64,000 nucleotides of DNA from Acinetobacter lanii (GCF_011578285.1 NZ_CP049916.1:930001-994000), one strand, 5' to 3'; positions 16,446-25,446 are shown, counted from the first letter of the stretch. The notes: generated from the sequence alone by a model not told the origin. Program-made: numbers and translations.

Positions 16446-16655
16446 ATGATTTTCCCTCAAGTGCTGTTGACCTTTTATAAAGAAAGCAATCCGAGTAGCC
16501 AGCGTTGTGCATGGGCAAACTACAATGAAGCGGGCTTTTTCGTCAATATGACCAACTATTATGGTGAGGCATTAGACCTGAGCAAAGACCATAAAATATC
16601 TATCGACAATGAGGTGTGGGTTTTAAAAGATCACCTGAATAGGTTTTATTATTAG
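16446..16655 (+). CDS. Small unknown protein, third gene of the cluster
   Basis: A 69-residue protein with no recognised family. It starts MIFPQVLLTFYKESNPSSQ and is rich in aromatic residues (AWANYNEAGFFVNMTNYYGE) with a possible beta-strand pattern in KISIDNEVWVLKDHLNRFYY. There is one cysteine and no membrane segment. The ribosome site is poor (only GACGG), and the ATG lies nine bases after the TGA of the previous gene, which suggests translational coupling. The spacing and direction tie it to both neighbours. Confidence 0.6.
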   Translation: MIFPQVLLTFYKESNPSSQRCAWANYNEAGFFVNMTNYYGEALDLSKDHKISIDNEVWVLKDHLNRFYY

Positions 16656-16664
16656 GAGACGATC

Positions 16665-16853
16665 ATGCAAGAGAATCTATTGATCAGATTACGCAATCAA
16701 GCGTATCGAGATACGTTGCTGTTGCGTGATTATCAGCAAAATAACAATGATTATGCGCATCGCAATCGCTATGAAAAGTTTAGTTATCATTTCATCAACA
16801 GTGAAAATGGTCGCAAAGAATACTGTAAACATTATGTCTATATCGTGATGTAA
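16665..16853 (+). CDS. Small unknown protein, fourth gene of the cluster
   Basis: A 62-residue basic, Tyr- and Asn-rich protein (RDYQQNNNDYAHRNRYEKFS) ending in YCKHYVYIVM. No family is recognised and no signal or membrane segment is obvious. AGGAG lies six to seven bases before the ATG, a strong site, and the gene starts nine bases after the third gene. A 200-bp non-coding stretch and a bidirectional terminator follow. It is the last gene of the cluster. Confidence 0.6.
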   Translation: MQENLLIRLRNQAYRDTLLLRDYQQNNNDYAHRNRYEKFSYHFINSENGRKEYCKHYVYIVM

Positions 16854-17015
16854 ATAAGGCAGTGAAAAAAGTGAATGCATCAGCTTTAAATCAATCACAA
16901 CAATAAATTTAGCCTAGCTGTAAGTCAAATTTAGCGCAGCGATAAATCTGCTTAAATCCAAAAAATTGATCAGAACAATGTAATCAAACCATAAAATCAC
17001 ACTATAAAAAGCATT

Positions 17016-17046
17016 AAAAATGGGAGCATTCGCTCCCATTTTTTTT
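17016..17046. terminator. Bidirectional terminator between small-gene cluster and trpC
   Basis: A perfect ATGGGAGC / GCTCCCAT stem with an ATTC loop, A-run on the left and T-run on the right, between convergent transcription units. Confidence 0.92.
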
Positions 17047-17058
17047 ATCAGTGTTGAA

Positions 17059-17865
17059 TTAGATGTTTTTTGGTGTTCCGAATAGGACAGTAAAGGCTTG
17101 ATCAGGACGCGGTTGTTTCATAAAACTTTCACCGACCAAGAAGGCATGAATGTCATTTTGCTGCATCATTTGTACATCTTCAGGTGTCGCAATACCACTT
17201 TCAGTCACCAATAAACGCGTTGGATCGAGCAATTTTTTCAAACGTAAAGATGTATTTAAATCCACATCAAAGGTTTTAAGGTTTCGGTTGTTGACTCCTA
17301 ACAAACAACGCTCATTTAAACGTAAAGCACGTTCAAGTTCAGCTTCATCATGCACTTCGACCAACACATCTAAATTGTGTTCAAATGCAGTTTGCGACAT
17401 TTCTTCCAATTGTTGATTGGATAAACACGCCACAATCAATAAAACACAATCGGCATGTAAAGCACGTGCTTCAATCACGCCATAAGGATCAATCAAAAAG
17501 TCTTTACGCAGTGCCGGCAAATCACAGTGTGAACGTGCAATCTGAATATTTTCATCAGCACCTTGGAAGAAATCAACATCTGTTAAAACTGATAAACATG
17601 CTGCACCGGCACTTTGATATTGCTCGGCAATTTCCGCAGGGTTGAAGTTCTCACGAATCACGCCCTTAGATGGAGAGGCTTTCTTGATTTCCGCAATCAC
17701 ACCCGGTTGTTTACTGCGAAGTGCATCAGCAAAGCCACGCACTGGGGTTGCTGCTTGAGCGAGTTGCTCTACATCATACAAACTACGTTGCTTTAAGCGT
17801 AAGGCAAACTCTTCATGTTTGCGCTCAATAATTTTACCTAAAATCGTATTGGCGATATCGACCAT
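17059..17865 (-). CDS. trpC: Indole-3-glycerol phosphate synthase
   Basis: Closes the indole ring in tryptophan synthesis. The 268-residue TIM-barrel protein shows [12 protein letters not shown] (catalytic lysine), [61 protein letters not shown] and [11 protein letters not shown] in the expected order. It is a single-function enzyme with no TrpF fusion, unlike E. coli TrpCF. The open frame continues upstream into trpD, but the start [20 protein letters not shown] has an AGGAA site and matches the family N-terminus. It follows trpD by 16 bp, forming trpG-trpD-trpC on the minus strand, ended by a bidirectional terminator. Confidence 0.97.
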   Translation of the reverse strand: MVDIANTILGKIIERKHEEFALRLKQRSLYDVEQLAQAATPVRGFADALRSKQPGVIAEIKKASPSKGVIRENFNPAEIAEQYQSAGAACLSVLTDVDFFQGADENIQIARSHCDLPALRKDFLIDPYGVIEARALHADCVLLIVACLSNQQLEEMSQTAFEHNLDVLVEVHDEAELERALRLNERCLLGVNNRNLKTFDVDLNTSLRLKKLLDPTRLLVTESGIATPEDVQMMQQNDIHAFLVGESFMKQPRPDQAFTVLFGTPKNI

Positions 17866-17881
17866 GACTATTTCCTTGTCT

Positions 17882-18928
17882 TTAAGCTTGGTAGTGCTTG
17901 ATGGTTTTGGTGAATTCAGACAATACACTGAGTTTTTCCAGTGCTTGACCGCCGTAAATAATGTCGTGCGCCAAAGCGACACCTTGCTTGTAGCTGGTGG
18001 TTAAGCCTGACACATAAATGCCGGCGCCTGCATTGAGTGCAATCATATTGGCTGCTTTTTCACCATTGGCAGATTTGTTTTTTCCTAAAGCATTTTTGAT
18101 CAGTTCAAAACTTTGCACTGAGTCTTCAATCATTAAGCCGACCAAAGTTTGCGATTCTATATCGACATGCTCTGGGGTGATTTCCCATTCGGTGACTTCG
18201 CCATTTTTTAACTCAGCCACATAGGTGGTAGAAGCCAAGCTGATTTCATCAAGACCGTCTTTAGAGTGCACCACCATCACGTGTTCAGCACCGAGCTGCT
18301 TCATGACTTCAGCAATGGGACGACACAATTCTTGCGAAAATACCCCAATCACCAAGCGTTTAACGCCGGCAGGGTTGGTGAGTGGTCCAAGTAAATTGAA
18401 AATACTGCGAATACCCAATTCTTTACGTGGACCAACCGCATATTTCATGGCTTTATGATGATTTGGTGCAAATAAAAAGCCGACTCCCATTTCACGGATA
18501 CAGCGCTCAGTCTGTTTCATGTCTAAATCAAGATTGATGCCTGCTTTTTCCAGCAAGTCAGAAGAACCCGATTTGGTTGAAACACCACGGTTGCCATGTT
18601 TGGCAATGGTGGCACCGGCTGCTGCAATCACAAAAGCGGAGGCAGTTGAGACATTAAATAGGTTTTGCCCATCACCGCCTGTGCCGACAATATCGACCAA
18701 ATATGGCACATCACTGACATCGATTTTAATGGCAAATTCACGCATCACACGTGCGGCTGCGGTAATTTCATCAATACTTTCACCTTTTAGGCGAAGTCCC
18801 ATCATTAAAGCACCGATTTGTGCCTCAGTCGCTTCACCATTCATGATGATGCGCATCACATCTTCCATTTGCGCTTGGGTCAATTCGATATTTTTAGTGA
18901 TGTTGTTTAAAGCTTGTTGCATGTTCAT
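17882..18928 (-). CDS. trpD: Anthranilate phosphoribosyltransferase
   Basis: Transfers phosphoribose from PRPP to anthranilate in tryptophan synthesis. The 348-residue protein contains the PRPP-binding [17 protein letters not shown] motif near residue 80, [19 protein letters not shown] (anthranilate and phosphate contacts), [17 protein letters not shown] and [10 protein letters not shown] (metal-binding Asp-Glu). It is a stand-alone form, with no TrpG fusion. It lies 12 bp after trpG and 16 bp before trpC. Start ATG gives [18 protein letters not shown]. Confidence 0.98.
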   Translation of the reverse strand: MNMQQALNNITKNIELTQAQMEDVMRIIMNGEATEAQIGALMMGLRLKGESIDEITAAARVMREFAIKIDVSDVPYLVDIVGTGGDGQNLFNVSTASAFVIAAAGATIAKHGNRGVSTKSGSSDLLEKAGINLDLDMKQTERCIREMGVGFLFAPNHHKAMKYAVGPRKELGIRSIFNLLGPLTNPAGVKRLVIGVFSQELCRPIAEVMKQLGAEHVMVVHSKDGLDEISLASTTYVAELKNGEVTEWEITPEHVDIESQTLVGLMIEDSVQSFELIKNALGKNKSANGEKAANMIALNAGAGIYVSGLTTSYKQGVALAHDIIYGGQALEKLSVLSEFTKTIKHYQA

Positions 18929-18940
18929 TAGGTGTGACTC

Positions 18941-19525
18941 TTATGCGTAAATTTCTAAGAAGTTTTTAAAGATTTGATGACCATGTTCACTTAAGATCGA
19001 TTCAGGGTGAAACTGCACGCCTTCAATCGGCAATGTCTTATGTTTAACACCCATGATTTCTTCCATCGAACCGTCTTGTTCATTGGTCCAACAGGTCACT
19101 TCCAAACAGTCAGGGACACTTGCTTGATCAATCACCAAAGAGTGATAACGTGTCGCTGCAAATGGGGAAGGTAAATTGCTGAAAATACCCGTGTCTGAAT
19201 GGTACATATCAGATAAACGACCATGCATCACTTTTTTTGCACGGATAATATTGCCACCAAAAGCTTGTCCAATGGCTTGATGGCCAAGACATACACCCAA
19301 CAGTGGAAATTTTCCAGCAAAATGCTGAATCGCAGGAATTGAAATGCCTGCTTCAGACGGTGAACAGGGTCCTGGGCCAATAACCAAGTACTTTGGTTGC
19401 CATCGCTCAATTTCCTCTAATGTGACTTGATCATTGCGAACAACTTTTACTTCTTGATTTAACTCGCCGAAATATTGCACGATGTTATAAGTAAAGCTAT
19501 CGTAATTGTCTATCATTAAAAGCAT
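18941..19525 (-). CDS. trpG: Anthranilate/aminodeoxychorismate synthase glutaminase subunit
   Basis: Class I glutamine amidotransferase of 194 residues that feeds ammonia to TrpE, and often also to PabB. Signature motifs are the N-terminal [16 protein letters not shown], oxyanion strand [11 protein letters not shown], nucleophile in [17 protein letters not shown] and the catalytic His-Glu in [14 protein letters not shown]. It heads the trpGDC unit. trpE is not in this window, so the large subunit is encoded elsewhere, as usual in Acinetobacter and pseudomonads. In those bacteria the same protein commonly serves both tryptophan and folate synthesis, so a dual TrpG/PabA role is possible. Confidence 0.95.
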   Translation of the reverse strand: MLLMIDNYDSFTYNIVQYFGELNQEVKVVRNDQVTLEEIERWQPKYLVIGPGPCSPSEAGISIPAIQHFAGKFPLLGVCLGHQAIGQAFGGNIIRAKKVMHGRLSDMYHSDTGIFSNLPSPFAATRYHSLVIDQASVPDCLEVTCWTNEQDGSMEEIMGVKHKTLPIEGVQFHPESILSEHGHQIFKNFLEIYA

Positions 19526-20014
19526 GAGACTGAACCTACTAACCTATTGAAATTTATGCACAGGATTGTGCTTTTTGATCCTTGTAAACACTCGATCTGT
19601 CAGCTTGATAAAAACATACTGTTCAAAAGTATGGAAAAATGGCGGGAGGCAAATGAGTGGCAATCATCATAGCAAAAAAATAAACAGATAAAGTTGAATT
19701 ATTTGATTTAAACATTTCAATTGTATGAAGTGGTTTTTTCAGCTTAATTTTTGAATCATGTTTAGATTACTTAAAGCACCTTAAATCCGCATATCGATGA
19801 AAACAGCATTGAGTTAATTGGAGTTAATTAAATATTTAAATCTGTTAAACAATGAAAAATAAAGCCATTCAAACTGCTGAAAAGAACAGCACGATCCATT
19901 ATGATCGAGTCATAAGCAAAATATTCACATTAATACGTGTGCCATATTTCAATATGAAATGTCTAAAACAATAACTCACATCAAGACAGAAAAATCGAAA
20001 ATAGCGGGGGCTAA
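19526..20014. other. Intergenic region between trpG and the unknown/GTPase-like pair
   Basis: A 489-bp divergent gap. On the minus strand a TGCTATGAT extended -10-like element (hexamer at 19666-19671) could serve trpG, leaving a leader of about 140 bases. A short frame in that leader has no tryptophan codons, so classical trp attenuation is not supported. The rest is AT-rich with no gene seen. Confidence 0.4.
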
Positions 20015-20977
20015 ATGAAGGAACAGATTAAAATTGCCATTTTTGGTTTGAGCCTGAATATTCAAGACAGCATCAAACAAAAAATTGTTCAAATGTATGA
20101 TGACACGCTCCAAATCAATTGGGTCAGTATTGGCGATCAAGAGATGGATATTTTATTGGTCAATGATCTATTTTTTGGCTCATCCGCGATTCAAAATCTG
20201 GTGCAAACGAAAAAAATTCCTTATTTGCGCTTGGTCACCGATGAGCAATATTCAGGTTCCATTCAAGGCGATACTTTATATTTACCTTTTGTACTGACCG
20301 ATCAAATTCGAGTATGGTTTAAAGACCGTTATTTAAAAGTCCCTGTACGAGACAAAGCAGCACGCTCACCTCGTGTTCAAGCTCAAGCCGGTGATATTCA
20401 TAAAGTCATTCACGCCTTTTTTAATGAATGTAATGGCACCATTCAAGTCTTTGATGGCAATGGCAACATGGCTTTGATGAACACCAAAACAGAGCAGGTT
20501 TGGCTGGATCCCGACCGTAAAATTAAAGGCACCGATCATTCACTTAATTATACTTATGCCACCATGCAAATGACCCAAAGTGTCAGTGGCATGCAAGGTC
20601 TGGATTTACGTTCATGGCTTTGGAATACCTTGTGGTATTCAACTGATCTGATTAAGGATGTATCAGTATCGACTTTTTACCAGCTTGAGTATTGGCCACA
20701 GACCGATACCATTTTGGAGCGATTAGACATGTATAAAATAGCTGCCTGTTTTGAAAAGGGTGCCAATGTCTTGCAAGTGCAAGCCAAGACAGGACTGAGT
20801 AAAGAAAAAATTAAAAAATTTGTTGCAGTGGCCTTACTCAGTCAAGCCATGAAAGCCATTTCAGCAGAGGATGCGAGTTTGATTGGTCGTGAGGTAGTTG
20901 AACCTAAAGGACGTTTAAAAGCTTTATTGGGTCGTTTTAGAAAGAAAGATAAATCAGCGCAGATCATTTCAATTTAA
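20015..20977 (+). CDS. Unknown cytosolic protein paired with a GTPase-like gene
   Basis: A 320-residue protein I cannot place in a family. The N-terminal 110 residues alternate hydrophobic strands and helices (KIAIFGLSLNIQDSIKQKI, MDILLVNDLFFG, IPYLRLVTDEQ), a pattern like a degenerate receiver or Rossmann domain without the phospho-acceptor set. The middle (about 125-225) has many polar strands (TIQVFDGNGNMALMNTKTEQVWL). The end (about 240-290) looks like a helical DNA- or protein-binding module (EKGANVLQVQAKTGLSKEKIKKF), and the last 25 residues are basic. No membrane segment. It precedes a small P-loop protein by 103 bp on the same strand, with tandem repeats in the gap. A signalling role is inference. 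Confidence 0.7.
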   Translation: MKEQIKIAIFGLSLNIQDSIKQKIVQMYDDTLQINWVSIGDQEMDILLVNDLFFGSSAIQNLVQTKKIPYLRLVTDEQYSGSIQGDTLYLPFVLTDQIRVWFKDRYLKVPVRDKAARSPRVQAQAGDIHKVIHAFFNECNGTIQVFDGNGNMALMNTKTEQVWLDPDRKIKGTDHSLNYTYATMQMTQSVSGMQGLDLRSWLWNTLWYSTDLIKDVSVSTFYQLEYWPQTDTILERLDMYKIAACFEKGANVLQVQAKTGLSKEKIKKFVAVALLSQAMKAISAEDASLIGREVVEPKGRLKALLGRFRKKDKSAQIISI

Positions 20978-21000
20978 GAGATGAATCAATAAGCAACGAC

Positions 21001-21032
21001 TCAATAACTCAATAACTCAATAACTCAATAAC
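21001..21032 (+). repeat. Tandem repeat, four copies of an 8-bp unit
   Basis: Four exact head-to-tail copies of TCAATAAC lie in the gap between the unknown gene and the GTPase-like gene. The unit length is not a multiple of three and the block is 50 bp before the next start codon, so copy-number change would alter spacing, not a reading frame. Confidence 0.9.
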
Positions 21033-21080
21033 AAGTACATAGATCAGACATCATTCAAAAAATGCTGAGGGGGAAGTAGT

Positions 21081-21608
21081 GTGAATCAGAATAAGATTAT
21101 TTTTACAGGTCCAAGTGGGGCAGGGAAAACCACTGCCTTGCAAAATCTATCAGACATCGCACATTTATCATTATGTGTAGCAGATCCAAGCATAGAGACT
21201 CGAAAGCATGCAGATCAGGTGATTAGCATTGAAAATGGTCAAATTCAATTTAATGGTGCCGAGATTGATCTCTATATCACGCCGATATTGGCGCAAATTG
21301 AAGTGAGTTTATCGGTGCTGTCTGAGGATGCGATCGCGACAGTAATTTTTATTCATCACGCACAAAAGTCTGCACTGGCTGAGCTTGAAAACTACTTAAA
21401 ACTGTTTATCGACCACACGGATAATATTGTGATTGCGGTTACCCATGTTGATCAAGACAGCCAGCAATTGTTAAAGAAATACCGTAATTGGATGCTGATG
21501 CGGTCTTATCGCATGCCAATTTTTGCAATCGATCCAAGAAAAAAACAGGATGTTGAATTACTCATCGAAACCGTCATGGCACGTGAACTGATCAAAAACG
21601 CTGAATAA
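21081..21608 (+). CDS. Small P-loop GTPase-like protein with degenerate G motifs
   Basis: A 175-residue cytosolic protein. The N-terminal strand and loop IIFTGPSGAGKTTAL form a clear Walker A/G1 motif (Gly10 to Thr17). The fold order resembles the small GTPase group COG2229/MglA, with a strand before a putative switch region and AVTHVDQDS in the place of the N/TKxD G4 motif, where lysine is replaced by histidine-valine. A DxxG G3 motif is not obvious. It may therefore bind nucleotide weakly or use ATP. The start is GTG, with GAGGGGGAAG about five bases before it. It is 103 bp after the unknown 320-residue protein gene and probably co-transcribed with it. MglA-like proteins usually have a Roadblock partner, but none is seen nearby. 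Confidence 0.72.
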   Translation: MNQNKIIFTGPSGAGKTTALQNLSDIAHLSLCVADPSIETRKHADQVISIENGQIQFNGAEIDLYITPILAQIEVSLSVLSEDAIATVIFIHHAQKSALAELENYLKLFIDHTDNIVIAVTHVDQDSQQLLKKYRNWMLMRSYRMPIFAIDPRKKQDVELLIETVMARELIKNAE

Positions 21609-21627
21609 TTGAGCATTGAAAGTGCAA

Positions 21628-21648
21628 TTACACCCCAATTTGGTGCAT
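21628..21648 (+). promoter_or_regulatory. Possible additional NtrC half-site region
   Basis: ACACC and GGTGCA flank a 7-base spacer, so one arm is good but the spacing is off by two. A further single GGTGCA arm is at 21927-21932 between the strong site and the promoter. These may be weak auxiliary sites. Confidence 0.4.
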
Positions 21649-21864
21649 TTAAAATGCAATTTAAAACTTATCAGGCTGGATGATTGTTTGATTTATCACA
21701 GCGAATCTGAGCCATAATTTTAAAGATAGTTTAAATAATCAGCAGACTCAGCTTGCAATTTTTTCAGCTTAAGCGTTTCTTTTATTTATGCTTTGTAAAA
21801 CGATGTCATGCTCAGGCGAAATCTATGTTTTAGCAAGCTTTAGCGATCGATTAAAATTTATAAA

Positions 21865-21881
21865 TGCACCATATTGGTGCG
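21865..21881 (+). promoter_or_regulatory. NtrC binding site (strong)
   Basis: TGCACCATATTGGTGCG matches the NtrC dyad TGCACC-N5-GGTGCA at 11 of 12 arm positions. It lies about 170 bp upstream of the sigma-54 promoter, a normal enhancer distance. Confidence 0.85.
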
Positions 21882-22026
21882 TTCAATTGTTTCTCAAAAT
21901 TAAAATGTTTATCCGTGTTTGAATATGGTGCATTTAACTTTTCTGTCAGTATAATAACCACAATAATAGACAATCTAAGCTTCTTTTCTTATAAGGAATT
22001 CAGGATTTTAGAATTGTTTTTTAAAG

Positions 22027-22043
22027 TTGGTACGGTAATTGCT
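22027..22043 (+). promoter_or_regulatory. Sigma-54 promoter of glnA
   Basis: TTGGTACGGTAATTGCT fits the sigma-54 consensus TGGCACG-N4-TTGCW with one change, and the GG and GC dinucleotides (22029-22030 and 22041-22042) are exactly 10 bp apart. Transcription should start near 22054, about 50 bp before the glnA start codon. Together with the upstream NtrC site it implies nitrogen-limitation control. Confidence 0.85.
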
Positions 22044-22102
22044 TAATAACTGCCAACTACTAACACGCACTTTCATGTGCAACCAAAAAACATTGGAGTA
22101 AA

Positions 22103-23518
22103 ATGAGCATGGCGAACAAGGTCCTAGAACTCATCAAAGAAAGTGGCGCTAAATGGGTTGATTTTCGCTTTACCGATACTAAAGGTAAAGAGCAGCACGT
22201 AACTTACCCTGCGGATACCATTGATGAAGATACATTCGAAGATGGTAAAATGTTCGATGGTTCTTCAATTTCTGGCTGGAAAGGTATCGAAGCATCGGAC
22301 ATGATCTTGCGTCCAGATGCTGAAACAGGTTTCTTGGACCCGTTCTTTGCTGAAGCTACAGTTGTTGTTACTTGTGACGTAATCGAACCTTCTACAGGTC
22401 AAGGTTATGATCGCGATCCACGCTCTATCGCTCGTCGTGCAGAAGAATATTTAAAATCGACTGGTATTGGTGATACTGCATTCTTTGGTCCAGAACCAGA
22501 ATTCTTCGTATTTGACGAAGTAAAATGGGACATCGACATGTCTGGCGCGCGCCACACATTGATCGCTGAAGAAGCGGCTTGGTCTACAGCTAAAGATTAC
22601 GAAGGTGGTAACTCAGGTCACCGTCCACGTGTGAAAGGTGGTTACTTCCCAGTTCCGCCAGTAGATTCTTCACACGATATGCGTGCAGATATGTGTGCAC
22701 GTATTGAAGACATCATGGGTCCAGGTCGTGTAGAAGTGCATCACCACGAAGTTGCTTCTTGCCAGTTAGAAATTGGCGTGAGCTTTAACACCATGGTGCG
22801 TAAAGCGGACGAAGTACAGCAGTTCAAATATGCGGTTTGGAACGTTGCACACCAATATGCGAAAACTGCAACCTTTATGCCTAAACCAATGGTAGGTGAT
22901 AACGGTTCTGGTATGCACGTGCATATGTCCATCTCTAAAGATGGCAAGAACTTGTTCGCGGGTGATGAATACGCTGGTTTGTCAGAAATGGCGTTGTACT
23001 TCATTGGTGGTGTGATTAAACATGCGCGTTCTTTAAATGCGATTACTAACCCTTCTACAAACTCGTACAAGCGTTTAGTACCACACTATGAAGCACCGAT
23101 CATGTTGGCTTACTCAGCACGTAACCGTTCTGCTTCTATCCGTATTCCTTACGTTTCTAGCCCGAAAGGCAAGCGTATCGAAGCGCGTTTCCCAGATCCA
23201 ATGATGAACCCGTACCTAGGTTTCGCGGCATTGTTGATGGCGGGTCTTGACGGTATCCAAAACAAGATTCACCCAGGTGAAGCTGCTGACAAAAACTTGT
23301 ACGATCTTCCTCCTGAAGAAGAAGCGAAAATCCCAACAGTGGCACACAGCTTAGATATGGCGTTAGAAGCACTTCAAGCCGATCACGATTACCTCCTAAA
23401 AGGTGGCGTGTTCACGAAAGAAATGCTGGATGCTTACATCGAGCTTAAAACTGAAGAAGTTCGTCGTTTGAACACGACAACTCACCCAGTTGAATTTGAT
23501 ATGTACTACAGCTTGTAA
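22103..23518 (+). CDS. glnA: Glutamine synthetase type I
   Basis: Makes glutamine from glutamate and ammonia with ATP; central enzyme of nitrogen assimilation. The 471-residue protein has the class signature [19 protein letters not shown], the ATP-binding [16 protein letters not shown], the metal-ligand region [13 protein letters not shown] and NRSASIRIP. Tyr400 in [10 protein letters not shown] is the adenylylation site, so activity is probably shut by GlnE as in E. coli (GSI-beta). GGAG lies four bases before the first ATG and ten before a second at 22109; either could start translation. A sigma-54 promoter with an NtrC enhancer lies upstream, and a strong terminator follows. Confidence 0.99.
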   Translation: MSMANKVLELIKESGAKWVDFRFTDTKGKEQHVTYPADTIDEDTFEDGKMFDGSSISGWKGIEASDMILRPDAETGFLDPFFAEATVVVTCDVIEPSTGQGYDRDPRSIARRAEEYLKSTGIGDTAFFGPEPEFFVFDEVKWDIDMSGARHTLIAEEAAWSTAKDYEGGNSGHRPRVKGGYFPVPPVDSSHDMRADMCARIEDIMGPGRVEVHHHEVASCQLEIGVSFNTMVRKADEVQQFKYAVWNVAHQYAKTATFMPKPMVGDNGSGMHVHMSISKDGKNLFAGDEYAGLSEMALYFIGGVIKHARSLNAITNPSTNSYKRLVPHYEAPIMLAYSARNRSASIRIPYVSSPKGKRIEARFPDPMMNPYLGFAALLMAGLDGIQNKIHPGEAADKNLYDLPPEEEAKIPTVAHSLDMALEALQADHDYLLKGGVFTKEMLDAYIELKTEEVRRLNTTTHPVEFDMYYSL

Positions 23519-23540
23519 TTTCTTTGGAAATTTCACTGTA

Positions 23541-23571
23541 AAAAAAGCCCGCGTATGTCGCGGGTTTTTTT
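23541..23571 (+). terminator. Terminator after glnA
   Basis: GCCCGCG / CGCGGG stem with a short loop, flanked by A-run and seven Ts, 20-50 bases past the glnA stop codon. Confidence 0.93.
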
Positions 23572-23605
23572 GTATGATGAGATAAATTTTTTGAAGATGA
23601 TACTC

Positions 23606-23884
23606 ATGGCAAAGCCACGTAAGAAACACACTGGGTTTTTTCCTTGGATTGATCCGCAAGATCATGACAAGGGCTTTAAACTGAATTTCTCAGAAGTCAC
23701 TTATATGGAAATTGGGCGTACAGTTGAAGGCTATAAACAAGCAGAATTTATCGAACTGAAAAATCCGGAGTTGGCGTTAAAGTTTGATTATCCGCCAAAT
23801 TTTTATATCAGTGCGGAGGGGCTTATTTTAGTGAAAACTCCGCAAGGCAAGTTTGAAGTGATTGCTAAAACGGACAATGCTTAA
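23606..23884 (+). CDS. Small unknown protein after glnA
   Basis: A 92-residue cytosolic protein starting MAKPRKKHTGFFPWIDPQDHD, with regular strand-like stretches (FKLNFSEVTYMEIGRTVEGY, LKFDYPPNFYISAEGLILVKT). No family is recognised. The frame is open back into the glnA terminator, so the true start must be one of two ATG codons at 23597 or 23606; the second has GAAG nine bases upstream and a basic N-terminus. No cysteines or membrane segments. It is followed by about 150 bases without features before ubiC. Confidence 0.7.
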   Translation: MAKPRKKHTGFFPWIDPQDHDKGFKLNFSEVTYMEIGRTVEGYKQAEFIELKNPELALKFDYPPNFYISAEGLILVKTPQGKFEVIAKTDNA

Positions 23885-24033
23885 GTGATTGGCATTTCAT
23901 ACTACAGTTTTATACTTGAAGTATGGATGAAAGGGTTTTAAAAATAAGCGCTTAAGATTATTGAATTAAATCAGCTTTGATCGATTGTTTAATCAGGTCG
24001 TTCATTCATTAGTGTCATTTGAGTCAGGGATTT

Positions 24034-24525
24034 ATGCGTCACAACACCATAGCAAGCGTTCAGCATCAACATATTCCTGAATATTTAAAACCTTGGCTGT
24101 ATGCCTCAGGCTCTTTGACTCAGCAAATAACGTCACTTGCGCATGGTCAATTCCATGTTGAGCCTGTACTTGAGCATTTTCAACGCTTAAAACGCAATGA
24201 TGCGATGTGGATGGGAATGCCAATACAGCACACCTCTTGGGTGCGTGAAAGCCTACTGTTTGGTTGTGAAGCTGAACCTTGGGTGAAAGCGACCAGTATT
24301 TTTCCGATATTGAGCTTACAAAAGCGTGCGCGCATATTTCGGTATATCCGAAAAAAACCGATTGGCTGGTATTTGTTTCAGCGCACCAATCCGACATGTG
24401 AGCGCCGTGTACTGTGGTTGAAGGATGGTTGGACCCGACAGAGCTGTTATACTTGGCATGGTTGTAAATTTATTGTGCAAGAAACGTTTTTAGCAAATTT
24501 TGAACAGTTTCTGCAACGAAAATAG
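24034..24525 (+). CDS. ubiC: Chorismate lyase UbiC
   Basis: Releases 4-hydroxybenzoate and pyruvate from chorismate, the entry step to ubiquinone. The 163-residue protein contains TSWVRESLLFGCEAEPWVKATSIFP with the catalytic arginine region, and IGWYLFQ with the late conserved segment. The family is about 165 residues in E. coli. The open frame begins at a TTG five codons earlier; the ATG giving MRHNTIASVQ has CAGGGA about five bases upstream and is preferred. It is 14 bp upstream of ubiA, as in E. coli, so both form an operon. Confidence 0.93.
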   Translation: MRHNTIASVQHQHIPEYLKPWLYASGSLTQQITSLAHGQFHVEPVLEHFQRLKRNDAMWMGMPIQHTSWVRESLLFGCEAEPWVKATSIFPILSLQKRARIFRYIRKKPIGWYLFQRTNPTCERRVLWLKDGWTRQSCYTWHGCKFIVQETFLANFEQFLQRK

Positions 24526-24539
24526 GATGATGGATTGGC

Positions 24540-25418
24540 ATGGCGGTGGTACAAGCGATCGGTTGGCGTGAGCGTTTAAGCGCATATTATTATTTGTGTC
24601 GTTTCGATAAGCCGATTGGCACAGAATTGGTCTTCTGGCCAACCATGTGGGCGCTCTGGGTGGCCAATCAAGGTATACCGAGTATTGCTGTTTTGGTACC
24701 CATGATCCTCGGCACGATTTTTATGCGTGCTGCAGGCTGTGCCATTAATGATTTCGCGGATCGTAAAGTCGATGGTGCAGTAGAACGAACAAAGACTCGT
24801 CCGCTTGCCACTGGGGTAATTCGAGGTCGTGAAGCGATTTATGTGTTTTTGGTTTTGGTCGCAGCCAGTGCTTGCATGCTTTTCTTTCTGCCAATAGAAA
24901 CCTTCTACTGGTCTTTTGGTGCGTTGTTCTTAGCCTTTATCTATCCATTCATGAAGCGCTTTACTCATTTGCCACAAGTGTTCTTGGGCGCGGCATTTTC
25001 TTGGTCGATTCCGATGGCCTATACGGCAGTAGGTGTGGAGCCTAATCTGACCTGTTGGTTACTTTATTTTGGCAATTTGGCATGGACAGTGGCGTATGAC
25101 ACGCAATATGCAATTACTGACCGTGAATACGATTTAAAAATTGGGGTAAAGTCGACTGCGATTTTATTTGGAAAATATGATATCCAAATCATCTCACTAT
25201 TACAGCTCACCAGCATTTTATTGATTGGTTATGCCTTATATATTGAACATTTATTGATGCCTTTCGGTGTGATCGCATTGCTTTTGGTTGCAGGAGATTT
25301 TATTTACCAATGGACTAAAACCAAAGATCGTAACCCACAGCGTTGTTTCTGGGCATTTAGACACAATCGTTGGGTCGGTTTAATCATCTTTATGGGGATT
25401 TGTGTTTCATTTATTTAA
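24540..25418 (+). CDS. ubiA: 4-hydroxybenzoate polyprenyltransferase UbiA
   Basis: Inner-membrane enzyme that attaches the polyprenyl tail to 4-hydroxybenzoate in ubiquinone synthesis. The 292-residue protein has eight to nine membrane segments and the two magnesium-diphosphate binding motifs of the UbiA family: NDFADRKVDGAVERTKTRPL near residue 70 and DREYDLKIGVKSTAILFG near residue 195. N-terminal LCRFDKPIGTELVFWPTMWAL is typical. ATG follows AGGATGATGGATTGGC after ubiC with a 14-bp gap. A hairpin terminator lies about 30 bases after the stop codon. Confidence 0.97.
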   Translation: MAVVQAIGWRERLSAYYYLCRFDKPIGTELVFWPTMWALWVANQGIPSIAVLVPMILGTIFMRAAGCAINDFADRKVDGAVERTKTRPLATGVIRGREAIYVFLVLVAASACMLFFLPIETFYWSFGALFLAFIYPFMKRFTHLPQVFLGAAFSWSIPMAYTAVGVEPNLTCWLLYFGNLAWTVAYDTQYAITDREYDLKIGVKSTAILFGKYDIQIISLLQLTSILLIGYALYIEHLLMPFGVIALLLVAGDFIYQWTKTKDRNPQRCFWAFRHNRWVGLIIFMGICVSFI

Positions 25419-25446
25419 ATCCATTTAAGAGATTATTCAGATTGAG

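Larger units (their letters stand above)
21609..22102 (+). other. Long regulatory region upstream of glnA
   Basis: A 494-bp non-coding stretch. It carries NtrC-type enhancer sequences and a sigma-54 promoter, listed separately. No coding frame is supported. Confidence 0.6.

Noticed and set aside
19580..19680. A trp leader peptide for attenuation of trpGDC
   Set aside because: The only short frame in the presumed leader has no tryptophan codons and no terminator/antiterminator pair was found.
21001..21032. A CRISPR array
   Set aside because: The units are eight bases and directly adjacent without spacers, so it is a simple tandem repeat.
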